Source: Pleurodeles waltl
Lineage: Eukaryota > Chordata > Amphibia > Caudata > Salamandridae
DNA: 64,000 nt
Assembly: GCF_031143425.1 (NCBI RefSeq)
Contig: NC_090447.1
Span: 23,037,426-23,101,425, forward strand
Reading direction: 5' to 3'
The notes under the pieces were generated by a model. It was given only the letters and a program-made list of their open reading frames with translations, was not told where the DNA came from and made no database searches. The translations under genes were made by a program, and so were the position numbers. Shown here in pieces: positions 1 to 10,941 of this stretch. Position 1 is the stretch's first letter; each line of letters begins with the position of its first letter.

Positions 1-545
1 CCATGCCCAGTGCGGCTGTGGTCTGCAGTGCCACATCCGTCACCAGCAGCGCCTGAGGCTGCTTTGCTTTCCTCCGTCCATGCCCAGTGTGGCTGTGGTC
101 TGCAGTCCCACATCTGTCACCAGCAGGCATGAGTCTCCATTGCTTTCCTCTGTCCATGCCCAGTGCGGCTGTGGTCTGCAGTCCCACATCTGTCACCAGC
201 AGGCATGAGGCTGCACTGCTTTCCTCCATCCATACCCAGTGCGGCTGTGGTCTGCAGTCCCACATCTGTCACCAGCAGGCATGAGTCTGCATTGCTTTCC
301 TCCGTCCATGCCCAGTGCGGCTGTGGTCTGCAGTGCCACATCCGTCACCAGCAGGCATGCGGCTGCATTGCTTTCCTCCGTCCATGCCCAGTGCGGCTGT
401 GGTCTGCAGTGCCACATCCGTCACCAGCAGGCATGAGGCTGCATTGTTTTCCTCTGTCCATGCCCAGTGCGGCTGTGGTCTGCAGTGCCACATCCGTCAC
501 CAGCAGCGCCTGAGGCTGCTTTGCTTTCCTCAGTCCATGCCCAGT
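1..545. repeat. 76-bp minisatellite
   Basis: About seven head-to-tail units begin at 1, 78, 154, 230, 306, 382 and 458, with a partial unit at 535. Most are 76 bp. The first and the 458 unit are 77 bp and share the variant 'cagcagcgcctgagg', whereas the others read 'cagcaggcatgag'. The array runs off the left edge of the window. Open frames on both strands here are by-products of the repetition and have no recognisable domain. Confidence 0.93.
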
Positions 546-1580
546 CCGCCTGGGTATGGGGGAGATCCACAGCAGTACTGCAGTGTTACAGCTCCCCGCC
601 ACAGGTGCAAGGGGTGGGCAAAGTGCAGAAAGTCTGACACATGTCCATTTCATAAATGCGGGAATTAAGGAATTTATTTATATGTCCTTTGTCTGGATGC
701 CAAATTATAAGCTTAACATTTTTTTAAGAGTTAGCATATGGTCAGTTCAAAATGTGTCTTTGCTTACAGGGATTGTTTGCTGCATCACATTGTGTCCCTT
801 TGACTTTTCCATGGGGTGGACAATTTAAGTGAATTCCTTACTTTCTCTAAATGTTTCTATTTTTCCTGTTCAGGGCGCTTAGTAAGCATCACGTTCACTC
901 TGGGGCTTTGCAGGCTACAGGGGATAGGCATGAACGTCAATTCACCAAAACGCCTTGTCTAGTGAAAGTGACATCATATGCCATTTAACCTTTTCTTTCA
1001 TTCACACATGCATGCATTCTCACACATGCACACATACACACTCTTTCTCTCACTTAAACACACTTTCATCCACAATCACGCACACAAAATATATTTTAAA
1101 ACATGTTTACTTGCCTCAGCTGCCAGAGAAGGAAATATTCCAGCTAACTGCAATCCATTCTTTAGTACATTAATAATGAATAGTCAAATATTATTCACTA
1201 TTACTAGAATAAAAAAAAGTCAGAAAACAAGGAAAGTGGAGCCACAACCAACCTGTGACCATAGGGATGAGCAGCCCTTGCATTCCTGTCGCTTCTTTTG
1301 CCATCTGTGAGGCTGGGGTCGCAAAGGCAGTGCAGGGGATTGCAGATAGCAAGCCAGGGGTCACAGCTGCGACCCCTGGAGACCCGTAAATGACGTCCCT
1401 GGGGATAGGGGAAGAAGTTGGCAAAGCTAAAATGATTTGATTAGGAGATAGGTGCAAAGTTTTCAGATTGATTATGCATGACATTTACATAGTTTCAATG
1501 TACTCATGAGTGGCATTTTGCTGCTAAATGTGCGACACCTCGACTGATATTCACCAGTAAAACAATGCAATGATGCCATG
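546..1580. other. Unassigned single-copy-looking DNA with a CA-rich stretch
   Basis: I see no gene or recognisable element. A CA/TC-rich simple-sequence stretch lies at about 1003-1085. Short open frames here show no domain. Confidence 0.5.
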
Positions 1581-2162
1581 CCACCAGTGACCACTTGTGA
1601 CCGCCAGTGACGACCTGTGACTGCCATGGACCACCAAGGACCCACTGTGACCACCTGTGACTGCCAGTGACCAACTGTGACTGACAGCGACCACCAGTGA
1701 CCACCAGGCCCATCCGTGACTGCCATTGACCACCTGTGACCACCAGAAACCACCAGTGACCACCTGTGACCACCAGAGACCACTAGAGACCACAAGTCAT
1801 CACCTGTAACCAACAGCAACCACCTGTGACCATGAGCGAACATCAGAATCTAGTGATCACCTATGCCAACTAGTGACTATCAGTGACCACCAGTGACTAC
1901 CTGTGACCCCCAGTGACCACCTATGACTGCCAATGACCACCTGTGACCTCAAGCAACTAACAACCACTGGGACCACCAGCAACCACATGTGACCACCAGT
2001 GACTGCCAGTGACCACGGATCACCATCTGTGAGCACCAGCGACCACCTGTGACTGCTAGTGACCACCTGTGACCACCAGCAACCACCAGTGACCAACTAT
2101 TACCACCAGGGACCCCCTGTGAGGGATCACCAGTGATCACTTGTGACTGCTGGTGACCACCA
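1581..2162. repeat. 10-bp minisatellite (CCACCAGTGA-type)
   Basis: Almost the whole stretch is a run of degenerate decamers, such as CCACCAGTGA, CCACCTGTGA and CTGCCAGTGA. The 10-bp register holds for tens of copies with few slips. A-type and T-type decamers often alternate, giving a weak 20-bp higher order. Minus-strand open frames rich in V-T-G-G-H-W-W are artefacts of the repeat. Confidence 0.9.
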
Positions 2163-2700
2163 CATGCATTTAATTAAAATACTGTGCCTCACAGTGTGTT
2201 TACTGGACTGAGGTGGGCTCATGTATGTGTTTATGAGTGTGTCTCGGTATTGCACAGAGCAATGTGAGCATGAAGGTAAATTTGTCTAAACACCCTCCAC
2301 CCAGGAGGATAATCACATTAGGGAAGTGTAGAATGGGGCTCCTAAGAACGATATGCATGGGAGAGGGTTACAAAGCAGCAGAGACAGGGTAAAACAGCAC
2401 CAGTAGGCAACCAGCATAAAAGTCACTTCACTTATCTGGGAATCGAAGACCAAAAAAGGCTGTGAGTAAAGAAAGAAAAACATATCCAATGTGGGTTTCC
2501 AAATCACCTAACAGGCTGGAGGGTTGGCAACTCATCATCAAAATGTGGTAAAGGACACAATTGCAGCAGCCTGCCTGACCGTGACTGTCTCTGCACCAGC
2601 CAAGAAACAACTGACTTGGTTTGAGACTCCTATTTAGGAATAAAGAAGAGAACCTGGTAGTCATAAAATTCCAGACCATGCCTTAAAGGCATAACATATC
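2163..2700 (-). mobile_element. Candidate 3' LTR of a decayed Gypsy element
   Basis: On the minus strand a purine-rich tract (positions about 2700-2718 read in reverse) is followed by TGTTATGCC, as expected for a polypurine tract and LTR start. It lies downstream of the integrase remnant at 2701-4257. The far end is not defined and no second LTR copy is present in the window, so the boundary is tentative. Confidence 0.33.
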
Positions 2701-4257
2701 TCCCTTCTTCCCTTACCAAAACAACACAACAATAAAAGAATAAAGCAACACGAAATGTACAACTTTGAGAAGGAAAACAAGATATGACAGGAAATATCAG
2801 AAGGTCACTCCTGAGCATAATTAGGACACCCCTGTGCACGGTCCCATCCTTGTGTACATAGTCCTCTAAATACAAACTGGTCCTTGCTTCCTCCACATTC
2901 AGTTCATACTAAGAACCCTTCTCATTCATACCTCTTGATCATCACCACCTGCAGCCAGACCATATTATCACTTCTCTTTCCTCTTGCACTCTTCAACTTG
3001 TCATTCCCCATTAGCATGAAACCAGTGCATTCATCCTTTGCATTGTCCACCTGTTTACCTGGCATTTATCCTCCTATCCTCCTTCTGATAAAGACCTACT
3101 TTATGTCTAATCCAGTTGCTACCATTTTCCTACACCAAATACAAGTCATGTTTGTCTCTCACTTTAAACAGACCACAGAACCTAGAAAGACCAACACCCC
3201 TATGTCCATACTTAACATTTGCCCAAACTCCTACTTCAATAATGTGGTAGATATTCTCCTGTCTAACTTGGGCCTCCCTCTTACCATTGCCATGTTGCAA
3301 TCAAGTTGGAGCTACCTTGGTTCCTGGTTTCTTCCCTCTCCTGATTTCAAATGGAGAAATTGTAGTCACTGTGTTCACTCTGGTACAATGCACCTAAACC
3401 GGCTCATTAGTTGCACAAATCTAGGTTACTTTGTATTGCCATTTGAATTGCTCTTTCACAAGTCAGTTAGCCCTCTCTGCGATGCCATTCGCTTGAGGAT
3501 TATACAGCACAGTACAATGGTGTTTAATGCCACAATTATCCAGGAACACTTTCATAATTTGAGAAGTATGTTGTGTACCATTATCCGTGATAAGCATATG
3601 AGGAAAATACTCCTCTCTGAATAACTCTCCCAAGGGGAAAAAGGGGGCTTTTGTGGTAATCTCACTAATAAACATGACAACCAACCACTTAGAATGGACA
3701 TCGACTATAACCATGGCAAAGCTGAATTCTCTCCTCACACCGGCCAATGGACCAAGAAAATCCATGCAAACACTATTACATGCCATTACTGGATCAAAAA
3801 TGTGACCCATTCCAGTTTGTGTACCTACTTTAATTCTCTTCTTGCACTCCTTACACAAAGTACAACTCTCAACCCATCTAGTAGTTTGATCATCGATCCC
3901 TAGCCACAAAAAAGTCTCCTTTACACTTGTTTGGGCAACGTTTGTCCGAGATGCTCTTCATGAACAATTTGTATAATCCTTCTCAAATTCCCTGGAGGAA
4001 TAAACTTGTCATTCCCCATTATCACATTCTGTCTACTCAATTATAATTCCTGTAAGACGTTAACAAATGATCTAAGGGGTGGAGATACAGCACTTTCCGT
4101 CCATCCACCCCCAGTGATCATTTGAGCTATTTCTTTTACCACTGTATCCTCGTTCATCTTATTTTCTCACTCAACAACGAACGCCCCACTACCGCTCAGT
4201 TCAACATCATCCACCAAAGCAACTGCCCCATCCTGTTCCTTAGCTTTTAAGACATTC
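2701..4257 (-). pseudogene. Ty3/Gypsy-type integrase, decayed pol 3' portion
   Basis: Integrase joins retroelement cDNA to the host chromosome. Reading leftward from about 4140, an H2C2 zinc-binding-like segment (VHEEHLGQ, then CTLCKEC) is followed by a core domain open from 3909 to 3463. All three catalytic acids are visible: D in MDFLGPL, D in LITDNGTQ and E in ANGIAERAN, with 35 residues between the last two. There is a frameshift and a stop between the zinc region and the core. A stop follows ERAN at 3463, and in-frame stops continue beyond. No RT is found upstream, because an L1 scrap abuts at about 4258. The plus-strand open frame at 2884-3624 is antisense to this region and is not a gene. 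Confidence 0.78.
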
Positions 4258-4619
4258 GATCTTCTGAGGGACGGCATGGTGTTCTGCATGCCGCCAGTCT
4301 AGTGGAAGTGGTTTGCCCTCAAGTGCCAAATGGATCACTTTAAGGAGGTGCTTGCCCAATCGTAGCATGAAGGCCATAACAAATTTACATGGGAGTCCAT
4401 TAGGACCCAGGACCGCCTCATTTCTATCCTCAATAGGACTGATGTGAGTTCTTCTACGGTGATGTCTTCCTCTAATTGAGCCTGAGTAGTGTCGGAGAGA
4501 GTCTGAAGGGGCAGAGCCTCAACAAAGTCCACAATTTGATCCAGGAGAAGGGTCTCTCTATGGGCATACGTTCCACAATAGAATGAGGCAAAACTCTGGG
4601 CAACTTCCTGTGGGTTAAC
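4258..4619 (-). pseudogene. L1-like ORF2 fragment (start of reverse transcriptase)
   Basis: Read leftward from 4619, the translation matches the L1 segment just before the RT palm: NPQEVAQSFASFYCGTY, then LEEDITVEELTSVL and a degenerate form of the G-P-D-G-L motif. It is broken by stops after about residue 65. The right edge is the TGTAGGAGG start of an LTR at 4620. It is a short 5'- and 3'-truncated scrap, unrelated in position to the L1 at 30542-42830. Confidence 0.6.
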
Positions 4620-5353
4620 TGTAGGAGGCTGGCCCTCTATGTAGTGTGAAAAACTAGGCAGACTATGCAGGGGGTCCAGGCAAGCACATGTTGGTTTCCA
4701 GAGGTAAAAATTAGACCACCTAATGCTCCAATTGTTTATGTAGCTGGTCGAGCAGTTAGGCTAATCCAGGATGTGTGCTATGTACTCACAAATCCAATCA
4801 TGAACCACACACACTCAATGAATAACTCGAGACCAGAATTTATAAAAATACTTCAGACTTTCATATAAATTTTAAGACCAAGATCTTTAAGAGACATTAA
4901 GCACTTTTTGAGATATGACTTTTCAGATTTTTGATAAAGTTAGTCTTGTTGTGCGTAATTATGCACCATAGGGATCAATAGGCAGTCACTTTTAAAAATG
5001 CATTAAAAATCATACAGTTGGGTTACTAGTCTCTTCTGTTGCAGGATGGTCGTAGCAGTCGGTGGGCACCTTGTGCCAGCTGGAGAGCCTCGGGCGGATC
5101 CCGGTACTGGCAGGAGCAGCGTTGGAAAGTCTCTTGGCACAGGGCCACCTGTAGGGGCCACTTGGAAAAGGATCGGCATTGCAGATTTAAAGGTGATGCC
5201 TTGGGGTCCCCTGGGGCTGTTAAGGTCACGAGGGGTTGGGGACCTGGGCCACACAGCACATCCCGTGATGCAAGGCTCAGGGTGGCCAGGTGCATGGCGT
5301 TTTGCAGGTCTTGGATGCTGTGCGTAAAGGGACCGTTTGGTGCTGGAGGTAAG
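4620..5353 (-). mobile_element. Partial, diverged LTR of the large-LTR Gypsy type
   Basis: It starts with TGTAGGAGGCTGG. It then shows diverged blocks shared with the solo LTR at 36457-39125: GGTCGAGCAGTTAGGCT compared with GGTCAAGCAGTAGGCTT, then an ACACACACTCAA block. It is cut at 5354, where the next LTR begins. No coding content is seen. Confidence 0.5.
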
Positions 5354-7580
5354 TGTAGGAGGCTGGCCTGGCTTGGTACCAGAGGTACTTACACCTTGTG
5401 CCAGGTCCAGTTATCCCTTATTCGTGTAGAAGAGGTGTTTCTAGCAGCTTAGGCTGATAGAAGGTAGCTATAGCAGAGCAGCTCAGGCTGAACGAGGAGA
5501 CATGCAAAGCTCCTACTATACCACTGATGTCATATGCACAAAATCATAAGAAAACACAATACACAGATATACTAAAAATAAAGGTACTTTATTTTTATGA
5601 CAATATGCCAAAAGTATCTCAGTGAGTACCCTCAGTATGAGGATGCCAAATATACACAAGATATATGTACACAATACCAAAAATATGCAGTAATAGCAAA
5701 AGGAAGTAATGCAAGCAGTGTAAAGTTACAATAGATTGCAATAGGAGCACATAGGTATAGGGGCAACACAAACCATATACTCCAAAAGTGGAATGCGAAC
5801 CACGAATGGACCCCAAACCTATGTGAGTTTGTAGAGGGTCGCCGGGACTGTAAGAAAACAGTGAGGGTTAGAAAAATAGCCCACCCCAAGACCCTGTAAG
5901 GTAGGTGTGAAGTGCACCTACAACCCCCAGAGAACACAGAAGTCATGATAGGGGGATTCTGCAAGGAAAACCAACACCAGCAATGCAACAACACTGGATT
6001 TCCAGACCTGAGTACCTGTAAGACAAGGGGACAAAGTCCAAGAGTCGCGACAGTGTCGAGAGTGGGCAGGAGCCCAGGAAATGCCAGCTGAGGGTGCAAG
6101 GAAGCTGCCACAGGATGGAAGAAGCTTGGTGGTTTGCAAGAACGAAGAGGACTAGGAACTTCACCTTTGGAGGATGGATGTCCCACGTCGTGAAGAAGCT
6201 TGCAGAGGTGCTCCCACGCAGAAAGACCACAAACAAGCCTTGCTAGCTGCAAGGGTCGCGGTTAGGGTTTTTGGATGCTGCTGTGGCCCAGGAGGGACCA
6301 GGAGGTCGCCACTTGGATGAGGAGACAGAGGGGGCACCCAGCAAGTCAGGGAGCCCTCACAGAAGCAGGCAGCACCCACAGAAGTACTGGAAAAGGCACT
6401 TAGAAGAGGAGTGAACCAGAGTCCATGCAAAGTCACAAAAGGGAGTCCCACAACGCTGGAGGACAACTCAGAAGGTTGTGCACTGCAGGTTAGAGTGTCG
6501 GAGACCCAGGCTTGGCTGTGCATGAAGGAAATCCTGGAAGAGTGCACAGGAGCCGGAGCAGCTGCAAATCACGCGGTACCCAGCAATGCAGTATAGCGTG
6601 GGGAGGCAAGGACTTACCTCCACCAAACTTGGACTGAAGAGTCACTGGACTGTGGGAATCACTTGGACAGAGTTGCTGAGTTCCAGGGACCATGTTCGTT
6701 GTGCTGAGAGGGAAACCAGAAGACAGGTGATGCAGTCTTTTGTTGCCTGCGGTTGCAGGGGGAAGATTCCGTCGACCCACAGGAGATTTCCTCAGAGCTC
6801 CTGGTGCAAGAAGGAGGCAGGCTACCCCCAGAGCATGCACCACCAGGAAACAGTCGAGAAAGCTGGCAGGATGAAGCGATACAAGGTTGCAGTAGTCGTC
6901 TTTGCTACTTTGTTGCGGTTTTGTAGGCGTCCTGAGCAGTCAGCGGTCGATCCTTTGGCAGAAGGTGAAAAGGGAGATGCAGAGGAACTCTGGTGAGCTC
7001 TTGCATTCGGTATCTGAAGAATTCCCCAAAGCAGAGACCCTAAATAGCCAGAAAAGGAGGTTTGGCTACCTACGAAGGAGGATAGGCTAGTAAGAAAGGT
7101 AAGAGCCTATCAGAAGGAGTCTCTAACGTCACCTGACGGCACTGGCCACTCAGAGCAGTCCAGTGTGCCAGCAACACCTCTGTTTCCAAGATGGCTGAGG
7201 TCTGGGGCACACTGGAGGAGCTCTGGGCACCTCCCCTGAGAGGTGCAGGTCAGGGGAGTGGTCACTCCCCTTTCCTTTGTCCAGTTTCGCGCCAGAGAAG
7301 GGCTGGGGGATCCCTAAACCGGTGTAGACTGGCTTATGCAGAGATGGGCAGCATCTGTGCCCATCAAAGCATTTCCAGAGGCTGGGGGAGGCTACTCCTC
7401 CCCAGCCATCACACCTATTCCCAAAGGGAGAGGGTGTCACACCCTCTCTCAGAGGAAATCCTTTGTTCTGCCTTCCTGGGCCAGGACTGCCTGGACCCCA
7501 GGAGGGCACAAACCAGTCTGAAGGGTTGGCAGCAGCAGCAGCAGCTGCAGTGAAGACCCTGGAAAGGCAGTTTGGCAGTA

Positions 7581-7664
7581 CCCGGGTTCTGTGCAAGAGA
7601 CCCGGGGGATCATGGAATTGTCTCCCCAATGCCAGAATGGCATTGGGGTGACAATTCCATGATC
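7581..7664. repeat. Two adjacent hairpins inside the LTR
   Basis: The first is CCCGGGTTCT paired with AGAGACCCGGG (about 7581-7606). The second spans 7608-7664: GATCATGGAATTGTC, a T-T mismatch, CCCCAATGCC, a 5-nt loop, and the matching arms back to GATC. The 5' LTR copy (near 14947-14980) keeps only one arm of the second hairpin. Confidence 0.85.
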
Positions 7665-7835
7665 TTAGACATGTTACATGGCCATGTTCGGAGTTACCAT
7701 TGTGACGCTATACATAGTTAGTGACCGATGTATAGTGCACGCGTGAAATGGTGTCCCCGCACTCACACAGTCTGGAGAATTTGCCCTGAACAATGTCGGG
7801 GCACCTTGGCTAGTGCCAGGGTGCCAACACACTAA

Positions 7836-8747
7836 GGGCCATATTTATACTTTTTGACGCAAAACTGCGCTAACGCAGTTTTGCGTCAAAAAAATTAGCG
7901 CCGGCTAACGCCATTCTGAAGCGCCATGCGGGCGCCGTATTTATAGAATGGCGTTAGCCGGCGTTAGCCGACCGGCGCTGCCTGGTGTGCGTGAAAAAAA
8001 ACCACGTAACCAGGCAGCGCCGGCGTAGGGGAAAAATGGCGTATGGGCGTCTAGAAATGGGGCAAGTCAGGTTGAGTCAAAAAAATCGACTTAACCCGAT
8101 TTGCGCCATTTTTTTTCGAGGCCCATCCCCCATCAACATGACTCCTGTCTTAGCAAAGACAGGAGTCATGCCCCCTTGCCCAATGGCCATGCCCAGGGGA
8201 CTTATGTCCCCTGGGCATGGTCATTGGGCATAGTGGCATGTAGGGGGGCACAAATCAGGCCCCCCTATGCCACAAAAAAAAAAAAAAATTACTTACCTGA
8301 ACTTACCTTAATGTCCCTGGGATGGGTCCCTCCAGCCTTGGGTGTCCTCCTGGGGTGGGCAAGGGTGGCAGGGGGTGTCCCTGGGGGCAGGGGAGGGCAC
8401 CTCTGGGCTCATTCTGAGCCCACATGTCCCTTAACGCCTGCCCTGACCCAGGCGTTAAAAAGAGGCGCAAATGCGGGGTTTTTTGCCACGCCCACTCCCG
8501 GGCGTCATTTTTGCCCGGGAGTATAAATACCACGTACAGGCCTGGGAGTCATTTTTTAAGACGGGAACGCCTCCCTTGCATATCATTAACGCAAGGGAGA
8601 TGTTCACGCCAAAAAATGACGCAAACTCCATGAACTTTGGCGCTAGACGCGTCTAACGCCAAAGTATAAATATGGAGTTATTTTTGCGTCGAATTTGCGT
8701 CGAAAAAAACGACGCAAATTCGGCGCAAACGGAGTATAAATATGCCC
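7836..8747. mobile_element. Hairpin-chain MITE, copy 1
   Basis: This is a 912-bp non-autonomous element inside the 3' LTR of element A. The ends are inverted, GGGCCATATTTATAC and GTATAAATATGCCC, with target duplication CTAA (7832-7835 and 8748-8751). Nearly all of it folds into successive inverted repeats: 7851-7892 (19-bp arms, 4-nt loop), 7900-7962 (18-bp arms), 7972-8023 (15 bp), about 8045-8130 (imperfect), 8137-8170 (15 bp, loop AGCA), 8177-8230 (25 bp, one mismatch), 8233-8273, 8431-8458, 8494-8522, 8565-8605, 8634-8665 and 8690-8722 (13 bp). It has no open frame of note. Short TIRs and a 3-4 bp target duplication would fit a Harbinger-like origin, but this is inference. Confidence 0.88.
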
Positions 8748-9115
8748 CTAAGTAACTTTGCACCCACCCTTCACCAGGTGAAGGTTAGACATATAGGAGA
8801 CTTATAAGTTACTTAAGTGCAGTGGTAAATGGCTGTGAAATAACATGGACGTTATTTCACTCAGGCTGCACTGGCAGGCCTGTGTAAGAATTGTCAGATC
8901 TCCCTATGGGTGGCAAAAGAAATGCTGCAGCCCATAGGGATCTCCTGGAACCCCAATACCCTGGGTACCTCAGTACCATATACTAGGAATTATAAGGGTG
9001 TTCCAGTATGCCAGTGTGAATTGGTGAAATTGGTCACTAGCCTGTTAGTGACAATTTGGAAAGCAGAGAGAGCATAACCACTGAGGTTCTGGTTAGCAGA
9101 GCCTCAGTGAGACAG

Positions 9116-10741
9116 TTAGTCATCACACATGGAACACATACAGGGCACACTTATGAGCACTGGGGCCCTGCCTGGCAGGGTCCCAGTTGACACATAGACT
9201 AAAACAACATATATACAGTGAAATATGGGGGTAACATGCCAGGCAAGATGGTACTTTCCTACACAACCCCCCCCCCCCAAACGAAGGACAATAAGACCTG
9301 ATGAGTCTTCATTGTCTAAGTGGAAATATCTGGAGAGTCCATCTGCATTGGAGTGGGTACTCCCAGGTCTATGTTCCACTGTATAGTCCGTTCCCTGTAG
9401 AGATATGGACCACCTCAACAATTTAGGGTTTTTACCTTTCATTTGTTTTAGCCAAAGTAGAGGTTTGTGGTCTGTCTGAACAATGAAGTGAGTGCCAAAC
9501 AGGTATGGCCTCAACTTCTTCAGTGCCCAGACCACAGCAAAGGCCTCCCTCTCTATGGCAGACCAATGCTTTTCTCTAGGGGTCAACCTCCTGCTGATAA
9601 AAGCAACAGGTTGATCCTGGCCCTCAGAATTGAGTTGTGATAAGACTGCCCCTACCCCTAATTCAGATGCATCAGTTTGAACAATGAATTTCTTGGAGTA
9701 ACATGGGCTTTTTAGGACAGGTGCAGTGCACATGGCCTGTTTGAGCTCCTCAAAAGATTTCTGACAGCTAGCTGTCCACAATACCTTTTTAGGCATCTTC
9801 TTGCTAGTGAGATCATTAAGTGGGGCTGCAATGGAGCCATAGTTTTTAATGAATCTCCTGTAATACCCAGTGAGGCCTAGGAAGGCTCTCACCTGGGTCT
9901 GTGTTGTAGGGGGAACCCAATCCATGATTGTCTGGATTTTCCCCTGAAGTGGTGCAATCTGTTCTCCACCTACCAGGTGTCCCCGATAAACCACCTTTCC
10001 CTGCCCTATCTGGCACTTTGAAGCCTTGATAGTGAGGCCTGCCTTTTGCAGGGCATCCAAAACTTTCCACAGGTGGACCAGGTGATCATCCCAGGTGGAG
10101 CTAAAGACACCTATATCGTCCAGATATGCTGCACTAAAAGCCTCCAACCCTTGCAGGACTGTATTCACCAACCTCTGAAAAGTGGCAGGTGCATTTTTCA
10201 AACCAAAGGGCATTACTGTGAATTGGTAGTGCCCTCCAATAGTCGAAAATGCAGTTTTTGCTTTAGCATCCTCTGATAATTTGATCTGCCAATACCCTAC
10301 AGTCAAATCAAAGGTGCTTAGATACTTGGCAGATGCCAGTGTATCTATGAGCTCATCTGCCCTGGGTATAGGGTAAGCATCAGTTTTTGTTACCTGGTTG
10401 AGACCTCTGTAATCTACACAAAACCTAATCTCCCTTTTTCCATCTTTTGAGTGAGGCTTTGGTACAAGCACCACAGGAGAGGCCCATGGGCTTTCAGAAT
10501 GTTCAACCACTCCTAAGTCAAGCATTTTCTGAACTTCTTGCTTTATGCAGTCCATGACATGGTCAGGCTGCCTATAGATTTTAGTCTTGACAGGCATGCT
10601 GTCTCCAGTATCAACTGTGTGTTCACACCAAGATGTGGTACCTGGCACAGTTGAAAAGAGTTCAGAAAACTGCCCTAGGAGATTTATGCAGTTGTCTTTT
10701 TGCTCAACAGTAAGACAGTCTGCCAAAACTACACCTTCCAC
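9116..10741 (-). CDS. pol: Gypsy reverse transcriptase and RNase H (pol)
   Basis: The protein would copy element RNA into DNA. The open frame has 541 codons. The RT domain spans about residues 60-235, with TFDLTVGYW around the first catalytic Asp (about 145) and the YLDD box at 206-209 (the Gypsy norm is YIDD or YLDD). RNase H follows, with FIVQTDAS (Asp about 358), EREAFA (about 397-399), TDHKPL (Asp about 424) and NADGLSR (about 467). After that the frame runs straight through the polypurine tract into the LTR, so the last 55 or so residues are not a domain. No integrase follows. Upstream, a roughly 200-bp acidic linker in another frame separates it from the protease, and a small indel near 10790 would account for the shift. 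The first Met is simply the first in the open frame; the true product was probably a gag-pol fusion. Confidence 0.9.
   Translation of the reverse strand: MEGVVLADCLTVEQKDNCINLLGQFSELFSTVPGTTSWCEHTVDTGDSMPVKTKIYRQPDHVMDCIKQEVQKMLDLGVVEHSESPWASPVVLVPKPHSKDGKREIRFCVDYRGLNQVTKTDAYPIPRADELIDTLASAKYLSTFDLTVGYWQIKLSEDAKAKTAFSTIGGHYQFTVMPFGLKNAPATFQRLVNTVLQGLEAFSAAYLDDIGVFSSTWDDHLVHLWKVLDALQKAGLTIKASKCQIGQGKVVYRGHLVGGEQIAPLQGKIQTIMDWVPPTTQTQVRAFLGLTGYYRRFIKNYGSIAAPLNDLTSKKMPKKVLWTASCQKSFEELKQAMCTAPVLKSPCYSKKFIVQTDASELGVGAVLSQLNSEGQDQPVAFISRRLTPREKHWSAIEREAFAVVWALKKLRPYLFGTHFIVQTDHKPLLWLKQMKGKNPKLLRWSISLQGTDYTVEHRPGSTHSNADGLSRYFHLDNEDSSGLIVLRLGGGGCVGKYHLAWHVTPIFHCIYVVLVYVSTGTLPGRAPVLISVPCMCSMCDD
9264..9281 (-). 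promoter_or_regulatory. Polypurine tract of element A
   Basis: The minus strand reads TTT, then twelve G, then TTG, immediately before the LTR start TGTAGGAAAG. This is the expected plus-strand priming site. It lies directly after the RNase H coding region. Confidence 0.7.
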
Positions 10742-10941
10742 TAGAACATCCTCTTCTGTGGAAGAGAAGAGATCAGGAAGAGAACAGAAGGTTCTGCACA
10801 GGGAGGAAATTCTTCTTCCTCAGAAGTTGAATCATCTGTAGAGGGAGGGATAGTGGGTAGGGATTTACCCTTGCTACCCCTAGCTTTAGGGAACACTTGG
10901 TCCATTGTTCCAGGATCCATGTCACCCTGTCCTTTTTGCTT

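Larger units (their letters stand above)
5354..9263 (-). mobile_element. 3' LTR of element A
   Basis: It runs from TGTAGG at 5354 to CCTACA at 9263, 3,910 bp. It includes a nested 912-bp MITE at 7836-8747 plus its duplicated target, so the native LTR is about 3.0 kb, long for a Gypsy element. On the transcribed (minus) strand an AATAAA lies near 5580-5600. It holds a 57-nt hairpin (7608-7664) and a short CAG run (about 7530-7550). Open frames inside are not conserved as coding between the two LTR copies and are not genes. Confidence 0.85.

Noticed and set aside
163..668. Open frames of 65-117 codons in several frames on both strands
   Set aside because: They are produced by the 76-bp tandem repeat; no domain, and all share the same shifted peptides.
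1472..2140. Trp/Val/Gly-rich minus-strand open frames
   Set aside because: Translations of the 10-bp minisatellite.
2884..3624. 246-codon plus-strand open frame
   Set aside because: Antisense to the decayed integrase/pol region; no domain of its own.
5632..7629. Open frames of 90-206 codons inside the LTR
   Set aside because: The same stretch in the other LTR copy has different frames and indels; no conserved protein.
8101..8526. Open frames within the hairpin MITE
   Set aside because: Not conserved with the second MITE copy and lacking any domain.
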